64,000 bases of DNA, from positions 124,001-188,000 of the forward strand of contig CAVPYY010000003.1 in NCBI GenBank assembly GCA_963710135.1, given 5' to 3'. Made by a program: the position numbers and the translations under genes. Below, piece after piece: positions 62,687 through 64,000 of the stretch. Source of the DNA: SG8-30 sp963710135. GTDB lineage: Bacteria; Pseudomonadota; Gammaproteobacteria; Steroidobacterales; Steroidobacteraceae. How positions within the stretch are numbered: position 1 is the stretch's first letter; every line of letters starts with the position of its first letter. The notes below the pieces were generated by a model that had not been told where the DNA came from, did no database searches, and worked only from the letters and a program-made list of their open reading frames with translations.

Positions 62687-64000
62687 GCGATCACGACCAG
62701 CAGGTCCTTGGCGTCGACCTGCTGTCCGGGACGGGCGACGACCTCGATGACCTCGGCATCGCGGTCGGCGCGCACCGCCGCCTCCATCTTCATCGCCTCC
62801 AGCGTCACCAGCACGTCGCCGCGCTCCACCTTCTGGCCCACCGCGACCGCGACCGTGGCGACGGTGCCGGGCATCGGCGCACCGACGTGGTTCGGGTTGT
62901 CCGCGTCGGCCTTGCGCGCCGCCTCGTGCTTCGACGCCCTCGCTGCGGTCCGGAACCCGCACCGAACGCGGCTGGCCGTTCAGCTCGAAGAAAACGGTGC
63001 GCGTCCCGTCGTCGTGCAGGTCGCTGACGGTGACGAAGCGGACGATCAGGGTCTTGCCGCGCTCGATCTCGATGCTGATCTCGTCGCCCGCCTCCATGCC
63101 GTAGAAGAAGGTGTGGGTCGGCAGCACGCTGACATTGCCGAAGCTGTTGCGGTCGGCGAGGTAGTCAGCGAAGACCTTGGGGTACATCAGCGCCGAGGCG
63201 AACTCCGCGTCGCTGATCTCGCGCCCGCACTTCTCTTCGGTCTCGCGCCGGAGCGCCGCCAGGTCGGCCGGCGGCAGCACCTCGCCGGGACGGACGGTGA
63301 GCGGCTCACGGCCTTTCAGCACCTTCTTCTGCAGCGCCTGCGGAAAGCCGCCGTAGGGCTGGCCGATGTCGCCGTGGAAGAACTGCACCACCGACTCCGG
63401 GAAGGCGATCTCGATCTCCGGATCCTCCACCTGGGCACGGGTCAGGCCGCTGGTCACCATCATCAGCGCCATGTCGCCGACGACCTTGGACGACGGCGTC
63501 ACCTTGACGATGTCGCCGAACATGTCGTTCACCTCGGCGTAGGCGTGCGCCACCTCCGGCCAGCGGTGGGTCGTCGATGCCCAGCGAGCGCGCCTGCTCC
63601 CGCAGGTTGGTGTACTGGCCGCCCGGCATGCCGTGGACGTAGACCTCGGAGGCGCCCGCACGCAGGTCGCTCTCGAACGCGCGCGTACAGGCGCCGCACC
63701 TGCTCCCAGTAGGAAGAGAGCGTCCGGATCGCCGCCGGATCGAGCCCGGTGGCGCGCGGCCCATGGCGCAACGCCTCGACGATCGAGCCGAGGTTGGGCT
63801 GCGACGTGCCGCCGCTCATCGCGTCGAGCGCGCCGTCCACCGCGTCGCAGCCGGCCTCCACCGCCATCAGCACGCTGGCCGCGGCAATGCCGCTGGTGTC
63901 GTGGGTGTGGAAGTGGATCGGTATGCCGACCTCCTGCTTCAGCGCGCGCACGAGGTCGTAGGCCGCGCGCGGCTGGCACAGCCCCGCCATGTCCTTGATG
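62683..64000 (-). CDS. pyc: Pyruvate carboxylase, C-terminal part (5' end outside window), three frameshifts
   Basis: Reading from the window edge: IKDMAGLCQPRAAYDLVRAL and IPIHFHTHDTSGIAAASVLM with metal-binding His residues (carboxyltransferase), then SEVYVHGMPGGQYTNLREQA, VNDMFGDIVKVTPSSKVVGD, SGLTRAQVEDPEIEIAFPES, QPYGGFPQALQKKVLKG and finally a biotin domain with LVTLEAMKMEAAVRADRDAE. This is the order of full pyruvate carboxylase rather than the OadA decarboxylase. The frame changes near 63680, 63570 and 62930 are each flanked by family sequence, so indel errors are likely. It replenishes oxaloacetate. Confidence 0.85.

Overview
The window reads as chromosome of a high-GC gammaproteobacterium, probably near the Xanthomonadales/Nevskiales/Steroidobacter branch or Pseudomonas-like relatives. 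The evidence is gene order and family type: tamA-tamB, comM-ubiK-glnK-amtB, algZ-algR-hemC-hemD, polA followed by an sRNA-like locus, engB next to cytochrome c4 and dsbA, and nudC, lptM, ubiD. Genes are dense, with many 4-base ATGA/GTGA overlaps. No replication origin, CRISPR array or rRNA was seen. There is one tRNA, Arg(CCG).

Layout. 1-1.8 kb: the end of a YdbH-like AsmA-type protein and a YdbL/DUF1318 lipoprotein. 1.8-8.5 kb: SRAP protein, YadGH-type ABC exporter, DUF2784, a divergent pair resembling FlhD and FlhC around a short palindrome, nudC, DUF4126, NRDE protein. 8.5-14 kb: tamA-tamB. 14-22.3 kb: argR-argG-(P-loop protein)-argC-argD-argF'-argB-argH. 22.3-24.3 kb: DUF4870 protein and class I fumarase. 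24.5-25.5 kb: a complete IS481-family element with a 6-bp target duplication. 25.5-30.4 kb: small accessory genes, an AspH-type hydroxylase, a stand-alone Lrp ligand-binding domain, and aromatic catabolism (kynA, maiA, FAH). 30.4-33.7 kb: lptM, polA and a structured RNA locus with a sigma-E-like promoter and a strong terminator. 33.7-40.4 kb: EthD protein, Pat-type acetyltransferase, engB, cytochrome c4, DsbA lipoprotein, corA, tRNA-Arg. 40.5-45.1 kb: cytochrome c5, comM, ubiK, and glnK-amtB behind a sigma-54 promoter. 45.3-53.5 kb: DUF4124, beta-hydroxyacid dehydrogenase, algZ-algR, a bactofilin-like membrane protein, hemC-hemD, a ferredoxin reductase, an SDR protein. 53.5-57.8 kb: orphan ParA, orphan encapsulated-ferritin-like protein, ubiD, CoA-binding protein, HemG-like flavodoxin, Gly-rich RRM protein. 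58-64 kb: a TetR/HlyD/ABC operon, a Crp/Fnr regulator, and the 3' part of pyruvate carboxylase.

The most interesting element is the arginine operon. Its carbamoyltransferase belongs to the N-acylornithine class. The residue that separates N-acetyl- from N-succinylornithine enzymes is alanine here, which predicts succinylornithine use. An uncharacterised P-loop protein sits inside the operon, while no glutamate acyltransferase or deacylase gene is present in the window. Together this suggests a variant acyl-arginine pathway with an unassigned component. The second highlight is a candidate ErsA/Spot42-position sRNA downstream of polA with a sigma-E-type promoter.

Caution: at least 13 single-base-type frameshifts interrupt conserved, mostly essential genes (argD, argF', polA, corA, algZ, hemD, pyruvate carboxylase and others). 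These look like uncorrected sequencing or assembly indels rather than biology. Coordinates for those genes span the repaired reading frames.
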